Positions 45,431-56,816 of a stretch of 64,000 bases of DNA are shown here, in pieces. Source of the stretch: Paraconiothyrium sp. Pb-2020. Its lineage: Eukaryota; Ascomycota; Dothideomycetes; Pleosporales; Didymosphaeriaceae. The notes below the pieces were generated by a model. That model was not told the DNA's origin. It ran no database searches and saw only the letters and a program-made list of their open reading frames with translations. The stretch spans positions 2,666,001 to 2,730,000 of the forward strand of contig JAJUBI010000001.1 of assembly GCA_022419385.1 (NCBI GenBank), given 5' to 3'. The translations under genes were made by a program, and so were the position numbers. Every line of letters starts with the position of its first letter. The first letter of the stretch is position 1.

Positions 45431-45440
45431 ATCAAGCAAG

Positions 45441-46078
45441 TAAGTCGATACTATCTGGATTTTGGGTCGTGCTTATTGTTCGGTAGGCGATCCGGACATC
45501 CCGTTCAGGAGACAAAGTAATCAGGATAAATGATTGAGATAAGATCTTATGTGTAACCAAAAATGATTTGAGTTTGAACAAAATCACTATGCGACAGAAA
45601 TTGAAACATTCATCCAAGTTCGCCTAGAAAAGTGCTTATACCGATTACACGTGACTCTTTGCGCTTCCTCCACCACTTCTTCACAAAATGCTGCCTGAAT
45701 GATTTATGTCAAGTTCATCCACGTCTCACGCGAAGGCTGCGCTCCAAGCTTTGCGCTTGGTCCAACTTATCGCAAATACTCCGAGCAACAGCTCATCGTC
45801 ATTCAAATGTTTCCTTCGAGTTGCGATGCAAGTCACCATTGATTAGTAGAGCGTCTGGCGTTAGTGACGAGTGCCAGACTATACCAGAAGACTCTCAATC
45901 ACGCACTACTATTGAGGAGTGAAGTGGAATACGGCTGATGCTGAAGCTATTTGAGCACAGATGTTACAAAGAAGATGATAACTAAGCCATTAATATACTC
46001 TTCACTATGTGCTGAGATCGAATTGTCGAATGCATATATTACATGTCATTGTTCGTCGTGAATCTATACCATAGCTAT
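45441..46078. other. Intergenic
   Basis: No supported gene; 3' flank of the SDR gene. Confidence 0.5.
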
Positions 46079-47165
46079 CTAACCCTGCATCTCAATACCA
46101 CCGGATCCGTGAAGGACTTCACCAGTGCAGTATGAACCGAGTGGGGAAGCTAGAGTGACGTATAAAGTGGCCATCTCGATTGGCATACCTGGTCTGTTGA
46201 GCGGGCACGCTCCTACACCAAGCGCTTCCATTGCATCGTCAGGGTTACCCTTGGTAGCGGGCTGCAAAGGAGTCCAACTAGATGACAGTCAGTACGAAAG
46301 TTTGACATGTAGCACAGTCTGCGTTGCACAGGGGTAAAATATAGGAGAGTGTAGGTAAACTCACATGATACCAGGAGCGACAGCGTTGACACGGATGCCA
46401 TTCTTCGCTTGCTGCTGCGCAAGACCGCGAGTAAATGTTGCGATTGCGCCCTTCGTGGATGCATAATCTAATAATTGAGGGTTGCTCATATACGCGGCAA
46501 CGGAGCTGCTGTTGACGATACAATCTCCGCGCTTCATGTGCTTCAGGGCATATTTGGTGATCGCGAACATAGAAATGATGTTGGTTTGGAACGTCTTCTC
46601 AGTGACATCAAGATCGATCTCGGTAAGGTCATTTGACATCTCTTGCATCGCAGCTGCCGCGAAAGTCGTGTTAGTCATACTGTCTCAAAAAAGTTGAATG
46701 CAACAGGGGTCAACGCGTACCATTATTGACAAGGACATTCAGCTTCCCGAAAGCCTTGATATGTCCTTCGACCGCCTTCTCGCAGTTTGCTCTTTCTCGC
46801 AGGTTCAGCTGCATCAGGTTCGCCTTCCTACCCGCTTCCTCAACCTTCTTCTTCACATACTGTGCGTCCTCTTCCTCTTCTGGTAGGTAGACGATACTGA
46901 CATCGGCACCCTCTCGTGCAAAGAGAATCGCAACGGCTCTTCCAATCCCTGAGTCTCCTCCTGTAATCAATGCAGCTTTGCCCTGCAGAAGACCGCGACC
47001 CTCATACTCTTTCAAGTACGGCTTGCCGTTGTCATCCCAGAATTCGAGACGCGACCACTCGGCATATGGGTCAGTATTTTTGTCTAGCCCAGGACCGCCC
47101 TCTTGGTTTTGAGCTTTTATCGAGGTCGCAGGGTAGGCCGTGATTGGTGCTTCTTGGTCGCTCAT
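46079..47165 (-). CDS. Short-chain dehydrogenase/reductase
   Basis: Three exons, 47165-46721, 46653-46365 and 46277-46079, give about 310 aa. Joins restore NN-AAMQEMSNDLTEIDLD and APGIIWTPLQPAT, both standard for this subgroup. The cofactor site TGGDSGIGRA, the NN-A motif, the catalytic Ser (VNSSSVAAY) and YxxxK (YASTKGA) are all present. An N-terminal extension of about 60 residues (LEFWDDNGKPYLKEYEG) is typical of the glucose/ribitol-dehydrogenase-like SDRs induced by stress or sporulation in bacteria and fungi. Cytosolic. The exact sugar or alcohol substrate is not known. The C-terminus is complete (CTGEVLHGSGGI). Confidence 0.9.
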
Positions 47166-48376
47166 CTTGAACGATATGCCGTAAATCTCCTTCCGGTAAG
47201 CTTCAAATGAGAAATAAAATAAAATCTATAGTCAACGAGCTCGTGGTATTGATTTTGTAGAGATGGAAGATGATGATGAAGCCTTGCACAGGACTGCTAG
47301 CTGCCTTTTCTATAATCGCAATGATATTTATTCGATGACGTTGTTGTTACGACCGCGGGGTACACCACGCCTAGAAGCGAGCACTCAACATTTGTGTGTA
47401 ACTTTCACACAGCACTCAATATATCTACAGCAAGACCACCGTTGACTACTTGAAACAGTGGCATAACACTTCGGCATCCATTAAAGAATGAAAAGTACAG
47501 ACTGGAACATCTTCTGCTTTATTTTGGGGCAGAGAGCGAGCGATAGTGGCAGCGATGCAGCCGCCTTCACCGTTGCACGTACCTATGCGCGGTGCCCAGG
47601 ATCCGGTAGGTTTTCGAGTGCATGAGTATGACCATATTCCTGCAATCTCTCGATGACCATGAAGTTCAACGAACTTCCGGCTAGACAACATTAAGGTTGC
47701 ATTGTTTCCCGCCAGTTGATGCGATAGAAGGAAGGGTGGCGAAGTACAGTTATGCGCGCTCTTTCTATTGCTTACGACATAGCAACAACACACGCTTGGA
47801 CTTATACGATGCATCACATCGTCGATGCTCATCTCTTAGGTCCGCAACACTGCGCGAGTAACGATCGCGGCGTATTCGTCTTTCCCATAGCGTCTCGGCA
47901 TGCTTCCTTGATGGGTGGGGACATCGGCAGAGCCGCACGAGATCAAGACACGACCCACATGTTTTCGAAAACTAAAACTCTTCTAGGGTTGCGATCCCAC
48001 TCTTATCGCGAACAACAACATTTAGTCGGTGCAGGAACAGTGGGTTTCACGAAGTTTTCGTTGCGGCGGCGGGAGCTAATCGTCATATAATTGGGTCCGA
48101 GTCTTCCCGCAACAGTTGTGCACCGAACAACAACACGATGCTCGTTCACAAAGGTGGACCTGCTGCAATGTGCGTCTGGACGCCACAGTAGTTTCTGCCG
48201 CAAGTGGACGGTGCGTGTTCAAAAACCCACAGACAGTGGACCTGTCATGCTGAGCTCCATAATGGGACGTCATTCACCCTGCACAAGTTTGATGGGCTTA
48301 AAGGCCATTGATGTTTTCACCCCCAGTATTCCAGACATTCTCCCCATCTTTCGAACCCCACACTATCACTGACGCC
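47166..48376. promoter_or_regulatory. 1.2-kb divergent intergenic
   Basis: Separates the divergent SDR and MFS genes. Several imperfect copies of CAACAACA/TTGTTG occur around 47,770-48,140, and CGGAACAACAA-like motifs sit near 48,010 and 48,125. No supported gene. Confidence 0.45.
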
Positions 48377-50236
48377 ATGGAGGAAAAGCCAGCGCAATCT
48401 TCTCAAGCCCAGGGCAACATGATGCGTCTGAGGGATGCAGGACGTGAAGAAAGCGATGGCAGTGAGCAGCTTGACATGCAGCCTCAGAAAGAGGGGAGGA
48501 GCAAATCCTGGTTCGATGCATCATATCACAGGCCTTCTCGAGTACCACGTCCGGACGGCAAGCGCGAGCTTCATGAAAAAGATTGCTGGGACAAGTTGGC
48601 ATACTCCTGGCCTACCTGGAAGAAGTGCATGTATCTCGCTTCTATCGCTGGCATCCAAATTTCTATGAACTTCAACACGTCGGTTTTCCCAAGCGCAGTC
48701 AATCCGATCTCTGAGCACTTTGGTATAAGTACGCAGGCTGCCCGGGTAGGACAAATGATATATCTTGTCTTCTATAGTTTTGGATGCGAACTGTGGGCTC
48801 CATGGAGTGAGGAGTTTGGCAGATGGCCTATCTTGCAGTTAAGTCTGTTCTTCATCAACATCTGGCAGATTCCAAATTCGGTTGCCCCTAATTTTGGCAC
48901 GATCGTCGTGTGCAGAGCTCTAGTATGTTCACCCTGTGACTTGCACCAATTGCTTGGCTGACTGACTCAGGGTGGTCTTTCTACTGCCGGAGGGAGCGTC
49001 ACCCTTGGTCTCATCGCGGACCTTTATGAGCCGGAAGAGCAACATTGGCCACTATGCTTCATCGTGCTGAGCTCGACCATCGGAACTAGTATTGGCGGCG
49101 TTATTGGCGGCCCAATAGAGCGATGTCAGTCCTATTCCTCTCTGACTGTATTCCAGAACTAATAATGAAACAGTTCTCACATGGCGCTGGAATTTCTGGA
49201 TTCAGCTCATATTTGGAGTTGTAGTACAAGCTGTTCACTTCTTTATGCCGGAATCACGCTCAACCATCCTGATCGACCGCGAAGCTAAGCGCCGGCGCAA
49301 AACTGGCGAGGACCCTACCATCTACGGACCCAATGAACTCAAGTCACCACGGATCTCGCTTAAGGAAGCTGGAAAAATTTGGCTGCGACCGTTCGAGATG
49401 TTCGTTCGCGAACCAATTGTGCTGTTCTTATCGCTCCTATCAGGTTTCTCGGATGCCCTTATCTTCACATTTCTTGAAGCCTTCGCCATCACTTTTCCGG
49501 ACAACTTTGGTTTCGGTACACTCGCAGTCGCTTGGGCATTTATTCCGATCAACGCGAGCTACTTCTTCACGTACTTCCTGTACTGGCCAGTATTCTGGAG
49601 AGATGCGCACCTCAAGAAGAAAAATGGACCCGACTCTTTGTCGCCTGAGCGTAGACTGAAACCCCTCCTATTACTTGCGCTCTTCGAGCCCATTGGACTC
49701 TTCGGGTTTGCATGGACTTGTATGGGACCCCCACAAACGCATTGGATTGCGCCGATGATATTCTCTTTCCTGGTCGGTTTAGCCAATTTCGCCATCTACT
49801 ACTCCTCTGTGGATTATATGGTCGGTTTTATCCCTTCTTTAACAGCTTAGCGTAAGATAGCTAACTGTGAACAGATCGCAGCCTATGGGCCATACTCTGC
49901 TTCCGCAACTGGTGGTAACGCTTTCGCAAGGGTAAGCGATAATCGATCCTTCATTACACAATTAAGCAGTACTCATTATGTCTATAGGACTTCCTTGCCG
50001 GAATTGCAGCAATGTACGCCACGCCTCTTTACACCAACCTCAGTGATAAAAGACCATCGGAATACGCGACAACAGTCTTAGCTTGCTTGTCTTGCCTCAT
50101 TGTCGTTCCCATCTACATCTTCTACTGGAAGGGCCCTCAAATCAGGAAGGCCTCTAAGTTCGCTTCTATACTCGCAGAAGATAGGAAAGCCGAAGGCGTC
50201 AGACGACTTAGCAAGGCAGATAATCTTCCGGTGTAA
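48377..50236 (+). CDS. MFS transporter, DHA1/polyamine-drug type
   Basis: Five exons, 48377-48922, 48971-49124, 49174-49820, 49875-49931 and 49988-50236, give about 550 aa; every join is in frame with GT..AG ends. An Arg/Glu-rich cytosolic N-terminus of about 85 aa is followed by 12 hydrophobic helices. The MFS A-motif region is GQMIYLVFYSFGCELWAPWSEEFGRWPI, and GGLSTAGGSVTLGLIADLYEPEEQ with IERFLTWRWNFWIQ are the TM4-6 signatures of DHA1 drug or polyamine exporters. The exporter probably sits in the plasma membrane. The gene is intact, unlike the MFS relic near 27 kb. Substrate unknown. Confidence 0.9.
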
Positions 50237-50693
50237 AGGACTGCAACTGCTAGATTGCATCCCAACTATATCACTTGCATCGATCGGCACAGACTCCGAC
50301 ATTGGCGTGATAATTCCGTCATTGCTGCAGCCCTACGGCTCCCTAATTACCCTCAAGGGCATGTAATCAACACCCACGAAATATAGAATCACAGGTTGAT
50401 GAAAGTCTAATGCCTCTTCGTCGCCATTGTCAACAATGCAAGCAAATATATATATATATATATATATAATTGCTGCGTGGGGGCCAATCTGGTAAGCAAC
50501 ACCAGAACTGAGGATGTGCAGATATCGTTGAAATCGATACGGGATACCAATAGGAGAGCCTGCCGGGTACTCCAAACTAGGGCCTCATATCTAAGGTTCA
50601 TGTATTCTAACCAAGAGCTTTTTATCTCTTAGTAAACAATTAAGTCCCATCTATTCGCAGGATCTCTGGATTAGGGTCCATCAACAGAGTTCT
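50237..50693. other. Intergenic between convergent genes
   Basis: 3' flanks of the MFS and LysM-CVNH genes, with a TA microsatellite at 50,446-50,468. No gene. Confidence 0.55.
50446..50468. repeat. (AT)n microsatellite
   Basis: About eleven uninterrupted AT units in the 3' flank of two convergent genes. Confidence 0.95.
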
Positions 50694-51788
50694 CTATACG
50701 AGCTCGAGACATCCGTTCTTGTTACCTATCCTCTCGTCCAACACAATAGAGCTCCTCACCCAGTCCCCATTCCTCCGAAGCTCGGCCTCCAGGACTGATC
50801 CGCCTTCCACCAACCTCACATCGCGTGCCGAAGCACCAAAGTTGGCACCGCCGCCAGAGCTGTTTCCACCACCAGGCGCTTCCAGTCTCTGACCAGGGTA
50901 GATCATATCCTCGTTCGTGACCCCGTTGTGACGCGCAAGCTCGTGGAAATCGCAGTTGTGCCGAGCCGCAATGGCACGCAGCGTATCGCCAGGCTGAACG
51001 GTGATCGCCTGCGAGCCACCGCCACCAGAAGAGTGACCCCCCGATGACCAACGGAAGCTCCCGTTGTCGTTCTCCAGAATGCGGTTCAGCGAAAGCGTGC
51101 TACCCTGCCACGATCCATCCTCACGCCGGCACTGAGCATGCAGATTAAACTCGCCGTGCGCATCAAGCCGCACATCCCTCGAAGAGCGCGTGAAGCCGCC
51201 AGCGAAGTGGCCCTCGCGAGGCCGCTCGTTGCTGTCGCGGCGCTCATGATGCTTCTTCTCTTCTTTCTCCCGCTTCTCCTTCTCCTTCTTCTCGTCGTGC
51301 TTGTCTTTCCAGTGGGAGGCGCCGTCTTGCAGCACGTGTCCGGTCAGCGCGCCGCCGAGGGCCCCGACAAGACCCGATGTCTTGCTGTGGCCTGTCGCTG
51401 GACCGGCGAGCTTGTACGCGCCGTAACCGCCTGCAGCAGCGCCGGCGGCAGCACCGAGGAAACCACGCGAGCCTTCTTGGCCGTCGTTGAAGTTGCTTTG
51501 GTTGTCATAACCTTGATTGTTGTAGTTTTGATTTCCACCATAACCTTGGTCTCGGTTATCGCGCTGGCCGTAGGAGTCATTTGGTGGGGGCGAATTGTAG
51601 CCGCCATGGTGTTGTGGCTGTTGTCCGTACTGGGAGTTGTGCTGCTGGTATTGTGGTGGGGGCTGGTTGTAGCCTTGGTTTCCACCGTGCTGCTGCTGGT
51701 CCTGGGAGTAATATTCGTTTGCCAGGCCCTGACGACTATCCTGCTGATAGCCGCCCTGATGCTGCTGGTATCCATTGTTGTTGTACAT
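50694..51788 (-). CDS. Lectin-like protein with LysM domain inserted in a CVNH domain
   Basis: A single exon of 364 aa from ATG 51788. Residues 1-105 are a Gln/Asn/Gly/Tyr-rich, prion-like tail. About 108-155 is a Gly/Ala-rich glycine-zipper-like stretch (GFLGAAAGAAAGGYGAYKL) and 160-195 a Lys/Glu block. The first half of a cyanovirin-N homology domain follows (FTRSSRDVRLDAHGEFNLHA to NDNGSFRW), then a LysM motif (AITVQPGDTLRAIAARHNCD to MIYPGQRLEAP). The second CVNH half comes last (SARDVRLVEGGSVLEAELRR to GNKNGCLELV). This is the type III CVNH-LysM layout described in Magnaporthe and relatives: the CVNH part binds mannose-type glycans, the LysM binds GlcNAc polymers. There is no signal peptide, so it is cytosolic or released unconventionally. 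Confidence 0.9.
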   Translation of the reverse strand: MYNNNGYQQHQGGYQQDSRQGLANEYYSQDQQQHGGNQGYNQPPPQYQQHNSQYGQQPQHHGGYNSPPPNDSYGQRDNRDQGYGGNQNYNNQGYDNQSNFNDGQEGSRGFLGAAAGAAAGGYGAYKLAGPATGHSKTSGLVGALGGALTGHVLQDGASHWKDKHDEKKEKEKREKEEKKHHERRDSNERPREGHFAGGFTRSSRDVRLDAHGEFNLHAQCRREDGSWQGSTLSLNRILENDNGSFRWSSGGHSSGGGGSQAITVQPGDTLRAIAARHNCDFHELARHNGVTNEDMIYPGQRLEAPGGGNSSGGGANFGASARDVRLVEGGSVLEAELRRNGDWVRSSIVLDERIGNKNGCLELV

Positions 51789-52569
51789 GGTGGCAGTTAC
51801 TGTGGCTGGGAACGTAGATTGAGAGATTGTGCTAGATTGAATTCAGCTTTCATAGGCGCTTGTATATATACTTTCAATGCAAACATGACCGTGGTCCAAA
51901 CGTTGTGGCTTTGGGAGGGCGCAGCAAGCCCGTTGGCCAGTCACAATCGAGTTAGTGGCCCCACAGCTGATACACCGCCACGTCGAAAACACGAAACCTT
52001 TGTGGGGAATATGCTGGCCGTAGAACACCTAGAACGATTTTGTCCAATCACACCTTTCAGCAGTTGGCGCTATGCTGCTCTTTTGATACTTTGCGATCAG
52101 TGCTGCGGATAGAACGGCTCGACAACGGACGTCTCGCGGACATCGGGGTGCCAGTCGCCGCCACGTAGACGAAGCTTATTAATTGAAATCAACACTGCCC
52201 AGGGTCATAAGATGTCATTCTGAACATTTGGAACTAGTGAAAGGGCCAGGGACTGCAGCTTAGCTGTCTAGATCCACCGTGCAGACGAATTAGCCCGAGT
52301 CGGTCGCCAGGATCTTAACTATATCACAACCAATTAGTAAATCTAGCCCGGCAACAAAGTGACGTTGGTCGCATGCCAGGGAACTCACAAGATCTATTTC
52401 TACTCACAGTCAGTACCAGGACTATGGACAATCCGGAGATGGGACCAGGAAGCAACTCACATTGCTTGGTTGTTTAGTGCCAGGACCACGGAGCCCGGGC
52501 CTATGAAAGGGTATATACATCTGAGCTTTACCGGCCTTCGATGTTTACAGGTAGTACCGACATGAAACG
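51789..52569. other. Intergenic, promoter of LysM-CVNH gene
   Basis: No gene. The long frame on the plus strand (51,138-52,112) is an antisense shadow of the low-complexity coding region. A TATATATACT box near 51,864 lies upstream of the ATG. Confidence 0.5.
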
Positions 52570-53110
52570 CCTTTTGACTCCCCTCGCCGTCTGCATGCAG
52601 GCCCGGATTAGATGTGAACCCTGTATTCTCAGATCAGAACGGCCAGGAATAAGCAGCTTAAACTAGCCGGTGTCTACCTCTCTGTACCTCTCTGTACCTC
52701 TCTGTAGAATAGGGATTTGCTAGATGCCTCGACTTTTGATGTTCCAGCACTGTGGGGTGAAGGGAAATCCTTTTTGCAGACGATGATCGTAGCAACATGA
52801 GATGCTTTTCCGCTTTCCTCGCCGCCTGGATGCAGGCTCGGATCTGATGTGGAGCCTGTACTCTCAAATCAGAACGGCCGGTGCCAAACAACACTAACTA
52901 GCCAACGCGAACCTCGATGTATTCCGGATACTGGCTAGAATCATCGGATCTGATGTCCCAGCACTATGGGATGCTAGCAGATACTTTCCGCAACTTTGTC
53001 AGGAGCATCTTGACTACCCTCGTCTGCTGCGTGCAGGCTCCGTCTTGATATGAAGCATGTATTCTTGACCTCAATCGCCAGACGAAATGTCCTTTGAGTA
53101 CGATCTGGTA
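52570..53110. repeat. Three diverged copies of the 3' end of the downstream regulator gene
   Basis: Segments at about 52,575-52,660, 52,810-52,900 and 53,010-53,100 share TGCAGGC(T/C)C, then GAT-TGA-(G/C)C-TGTA(T/C)TCT and C-AATCAGAACGGCC(A/G)G or a relaxed form. GATGT(T/C)CCAGCACT also recurs at 52,738 and 52,952. The third copy lies in the coding end of the regulator on the minus strand, so the other two are partial duplications behind the gene. Confidence 0.6.
52675..52706. repeat. 10-bp tandem repeat
   Basis: TACCTCTCTG repeated about three times between two of the diverged copies. Confidence 0.9.
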
Positions 53111-54729
53111 TCCACGAGTTCCAGTACACGGTCGGCCCGTCGTATCGACGTGAGAGAGAGAGACCCTTACCTGTGTGTGCCAAGATCGCGTCGAACACAT
53201 CTTTGCCCTCTTTGTCAAACAACGTTCCTATCCACATGTACGAGGCTAACAACTGCCTCATATCGTTCCATGTTGATATGTTACATTGCTCTGCGAGCGC
53301 TTGCAACCCGCTTATCAGGCGTGCGTAAAGGTTCGAATCGTGCGACATGGATAGCGTTCCCGTCATTAACAGCCATATACGGTCTTGTTGCGTGAGAGTA
53401 GATTCTATCAGAATGTTGTTCAAGGCTTGACGCCAAACCCGAGTGAAGTGGCCGTTTAACCAATAGACGGTTTTCCAGTCAAGGAACACCGGAGACGCAA
53501 AGGCCAAGAGACCTAGCCGGATGTATTCGTTGAGGGTGTTTTCCTCGAAGCGCATGTGGAGGATGCGATACAAAACGGACCCCATGACATGCAGAAATGT
53601 CTCCTCGGTCACCCGTGCACCTGGATTGCTCGACGCGACATCCATCAGAGCGCAAAAATGCGACATTGCCGTCCATACAGATGACAGGTCAGGATCTAGC
53701 CTACTTTCGATGCTGTCTGAGTCTTTCTTGGCACCCGTGTGGGTTTGCGGCAAGATGAGAGGCCAGGGAATGTCCTTGTCAGTGAACAACACCGGTTTCT
53801 GCCCGTTTTCGTAGCAAATGCAGAAGTCCGTACGTATTACCTCATTGACTAACTTTGTATTTGAATCACGGAGGAATTCATGTACGCCTTTCAACTGAAC
53901 AAGCTTGATCAAGGCTACGTTGTGTTGGTGTGCAGCTTTGTGGTCGCCTCGGGTGTAGGAGTAACTGCGCTAGGCTATCAGCAAGCGGAAGTAATCGTTA
54001 GAAGGCTACGAACCCGGACAATAACAAAACAGTCATGAGATTAGAGTGGGATAGCAATGTACTTTTGTCATTAATCGCGAGTCGTTTCGAGAGAAGTTGG
54101 ATCGACTTAGCGAAGGAAGTGTATTCTCTTCGCAGTGCTTCAGCATTTCGTGTTCTTCCAAGAAAGTTGTCGAAGAAGGCCTGCGTAGTTAAGGAAGCGA
54201 CATGCACGTAGGCCGGGTCGGAAAGCATGGGCTTGAACCATGCCTGCACCACTCCGTCTTCGTTAGGAATGATGCATTGGTCTAGTAGAAACATCGCTTT
54301 AGAAGAAATCACTAGCACTGATTCATATCTGGGTTAGCAACCTGACGCCACAAAGAGCACGATTGGTCGCCTACATGAGAGGACGTCTTCGACAAGCGCG
54401 GGCTCGATTTCGTCAGCGAAGCGAATGCCAGAAAACTTGGGGGACATCCATCTTGAAATGGGCTCTGCCCGAATCAATTCATCGCTTAAAGAAGATGTCG
54501 CTTCTGGTACGCTTTTACTTGCAGGTTTTGGTTTTCGTTTTGGCATCTTCACTCGGTTCTTTCCCCGCATTACATGGCTTCGAATGAATTTCCGCGTCGT
54601 TGGGTCCACTTTGGCTTGGCCTACCGACACAATGAATGGTAAGTCCGCTGCGATTGCGTTGTGAGCAAGCGAATCAACAGCATCACTGATGAGAAGCTTA
54701 CTGCCAGTGTTTCGATTCATTGCAGCCAT
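52974..54729 (-). CDS. Fungal-specific transcription-factor-like protein without zinc cluster
   Basis: Three exons are inferred, 54729-54375, 54317-54010 and 53969-52974, about 552 aa. Introns are 57 and 40 nt; the second boundary is less sure. The N-terminus has FIVSVGQAKVDPTTRKFIRSHVMRGKN, the conserved opening (RSHVMxGKN) of a large fungal family, followed by a basic Lys/Arg/Pro segment. The rest is all-helical and fits the fungal_trans_2 domain (PF11951). No Cys6 zinc cluster is seen, as usual for this group, so DNA binding is not established. Probably nuclear. The last 40 codons (DRTQRTFRLAIEVKN and following) are duplicated twice downstream. A missing exon cannot be excluded. Confidence 0.75.
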
Positions 54730-55220
54730 GGCCGGAAAGCGGGGCTTTCGATACTGTGAGGGATCCTACTCGACAGAATTCCTGAAGCAGCAAGGTGCTC
54801 TACGGTCATTGGCTGCTATGGCCTGTGGTTGTGTATTGGTTGGTGAAAACCTTGACGAAAGCAGTATATCGTGATGAAGGCACGGCCTCTGCGTGTCCAA
54901 TGTCGGTGAGCAGGCATCCGCCAAGACTTTCAACTGTATGCTGTTTGCGGTTTAGTGACTTACCGGCGAATGAGCGACTGAAGTACCCGACGGGTAGTAG
55001 TTTGCGGGCTAAATCACGTGCGTGCATAGATTCCAAGGCTCAAGGGTTTCGAGCAGGGATGGCCTCAGTAGTGATCTAGCATACATGTGAGTTGACAAGA
55101 ATCATCGTCTATCTTTATCTGTTACCGTCAAGCGCACGATCGTGGCGTAGTATTGTGACTCCACAATTGAATTTGCCTTCTAAGAGACTGCACTGCCTAC
55201 AACAGATTAGGATATCCAAA
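54730..55220. other. Intergenic
   Basis: Promoter side of the regulator and 3' flank of the HET gene. Frames 54,795-55,079 (+) and 54,806-55,036 (-) are mutual shadows without resemblance. Confidence 0.5.
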
Positions 55221-56816
55221 TCAGACAACGGTGAACGTTTCAAGCAGCGAATTCTCAGCGCCGTACTCAAGAAACGATCTGCGGAGTTCCTTCCTTTTAT
55301 CTCTACTCATGAGATCGGAAGTGACAAATTCGTACGTTTCGTCTTCGGTTTCCGGTTTGGAACGCAGAAGAAGCAACTCATCGCTACCACACGCTACTAT
55401 AAGGCTATCGCCTAGCTTTATCTCTTTGCGCGTATATCCGAAGGTTATTGTGTCCTCTCTCGCAGGTTTGGCCAAAAAGCCTGGGGACAAATTCAACCCT
55501 CTCAGTTTGTCTTGTATGCGAGTCCAATCCAAGTGTACGAGCATGTCTGGTTTTCGCTTTTTCTTTGCCTTGGCTACCTCCACCTTGCCGAGCAGGAAGC
55601 CATGTAACATCAATGCCCGCGGTCTGTTACTGTCGAAGGCATTGCTCATGTCGAATTTCGTTACGTATTGCGGCTCGTAACGAACAAGGCTCAGGGTCCT
55701 CCAGTCCGGAACCCAGGAGGGTAGGTCTAAATCGGTCCGTCTCCCATACTTGCAATCCTGCTCGAGCACGCGACCCAACGATCCCGCACGCACAACAATA
55801 TGTTTGGCTAAAGAAGTAAAAACCTCAGCGGGAGTCTTACGATAGTCGACTTCAATATCAGGATCATCGCACATCCCGATAAGAGCATAGATGCGATCCC
55901 TGACGCTTGTACTCTCGTAGTTTACAGATTCATACAGAAGCCATAAGATGTCTTTGCGTCCGTCACCTTCCATGGCTTTGTGGCCTAGACCAGACAAAGC
56001 CCGATCCTCTGGAGACTGCTGGCCTACAAGTTTCTCAGTGAGAAAGCTGATGGCGGCTAGCTGAGTCTCGGCAATCTTGAGCTTCTTGTGGAGCCAGCCC
56101 AAGGCCCGCGGTGAGGAATAGATTCTAAGATCAGAGCTATCAGATATCTCGGAGCCACCTTCGTCCACGTTGTGGCCGGCTTGATTTGAGTAGACGACAC
56201 CGGCCTTGAACACATCAAGAGGTAAGACGGAGGAGCCGCACTGGATTGAGATGGCCTTCGCTGCCCACACTTCTTGGCGAATCCACATACGAGTTGGCCA
56301 GGGTCGAGTGCATAGGTCTCGCAATCCATCAAGAGCACGGTCGCTAATGTCCGTATTCTTTAAGTTGGTGTCTGCTAATAAGCGGTGGAGGAATTGTACG
56401 GCTTGCTCTGTGTGCGTCGCCGCTTTGCCGAGCCAAAACTGAACATGATAGGCCTTTTCATAGATTTCTCTTATGTTGGCAACCTGGTGTGACTTCTCGT
56501 CGTCATCGGCTTGGTTGATAACAACAGCATCGATCCAGATGTACGACTCTTTCTCTAGCGATTGATCCGACCTGTATTGATGCAAGAAGTCGGACAAGCT
56601 CTCTTTGATGCGCCAGGGGACCCCATTGATTGTGATATTATGGGAGAACAGACCAGTTCCCCAAGTGTACGAGAGCGCAGTATATGTGACTTGTCGTTGC
56701 TCTTCGAGAAGCAATATTCCCTCCGTGTTGAGGTCTACGACTACCAGATCTGCTAGCAAAGGTCCTGCTGCGGGAACATGATGCAGTCGAAGAAGTCGAC
56801 TTTGGCCTAAGCTCAC
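55221..56816 (-). CDS. HET-domain (heterokaryon incompatibility) protein, start unclear
   Basis: An open frame of about 531 codons. It contains the HET domain (PF06985): QVTYTALSYTWG, a middle SYIWIDAVVINQADDDEKSHQV with IREIYEKAYHVQFWLGKA, then TRPWPTRMWIRQEVWAAK. All three conserved HET blocks are present, in order and spacing. The C-terminal part (VRDRIYALIGMCDDP, PSWVPDWRT) is typical. HET proteins trigger cell death on fusion of unlike strains. The frame begins with GTG, and no in-frame ATG lies between the upstream stop (about 56,870) and the domain. Therefore a small first exon is probably missing from this model, or the gene lost its start. The boundary given is that of the open frame. 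Confidence 0.8.
   Translation of the reverse strand: MSLGQSRLLRLHHVPAAGPLLADLVVVDLNTEGILLLEEQRQVTYTALSYTWGTGLFSHNITINGVPWRIKESLSDFLHQYRSDQSLEKESYIWIDAVVINQADDDEKSHQVANIREIYEKAYHVQFWLGKAATHTEQAVQFLHRLLADTNLKNTDISDRALDGLRDLCTRPWPTRMWIRQEVWAAKAISIQCGSSVLPLDVFKAGVVYSNQAGHNVDEGGSEISDSSDLRIYSSPRALGWLHKKLKIAETQLAAISFLTEKLVGQQSPEDRALSGLGHKAMEGDGRKDILWLLYESVNYESTSVRDRIYALIGMCDDPDIEVDYRKTPAEVFTSLAKHIVVRAGSLGRVLEQDCKYGRRTDLDLPSWVPDWRTLSLVRYEPQYVTKFDMSNAFDSNRPRALMLHGFLLGKVEVAKAKKKRKPDMLVHLDWTRIQDKLRGLNLSPGFLAKPAREDTITFGYTRKEIKLGDSLIVACGSDELLLLRSKPETEDETYEFVTSDLMSRDKRKELRRSFLEYGAENSLLETFTVV

Larger units (their letters stand above)
44330..45440 (+). repeat. Diverged tandem duplication
   Basis: The segment about 44,330-44,810 is repeated at about 44,930-45,440. 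Matches include GTGACT-G-CTGCTAT/G leader parts, CGAGTCAG, GCCCTGCGAATAC, CACCATGTGC at both ATG codons and CCGAGCGTCA near 45,344 against TCGAGCGTCA near 44,709. Identity is moderate, so the duplication is old. Confidence 0.65.

Noticed and set aside
51138..52112. 324-codon hydrophobic frame on the plus strand
   Set aside because: Antisense shadow of the Gln/Asn/Gly-rich coding region of the LysM-CVNH gene; the hydrophobicity follows from CAA/CAG read backwards.
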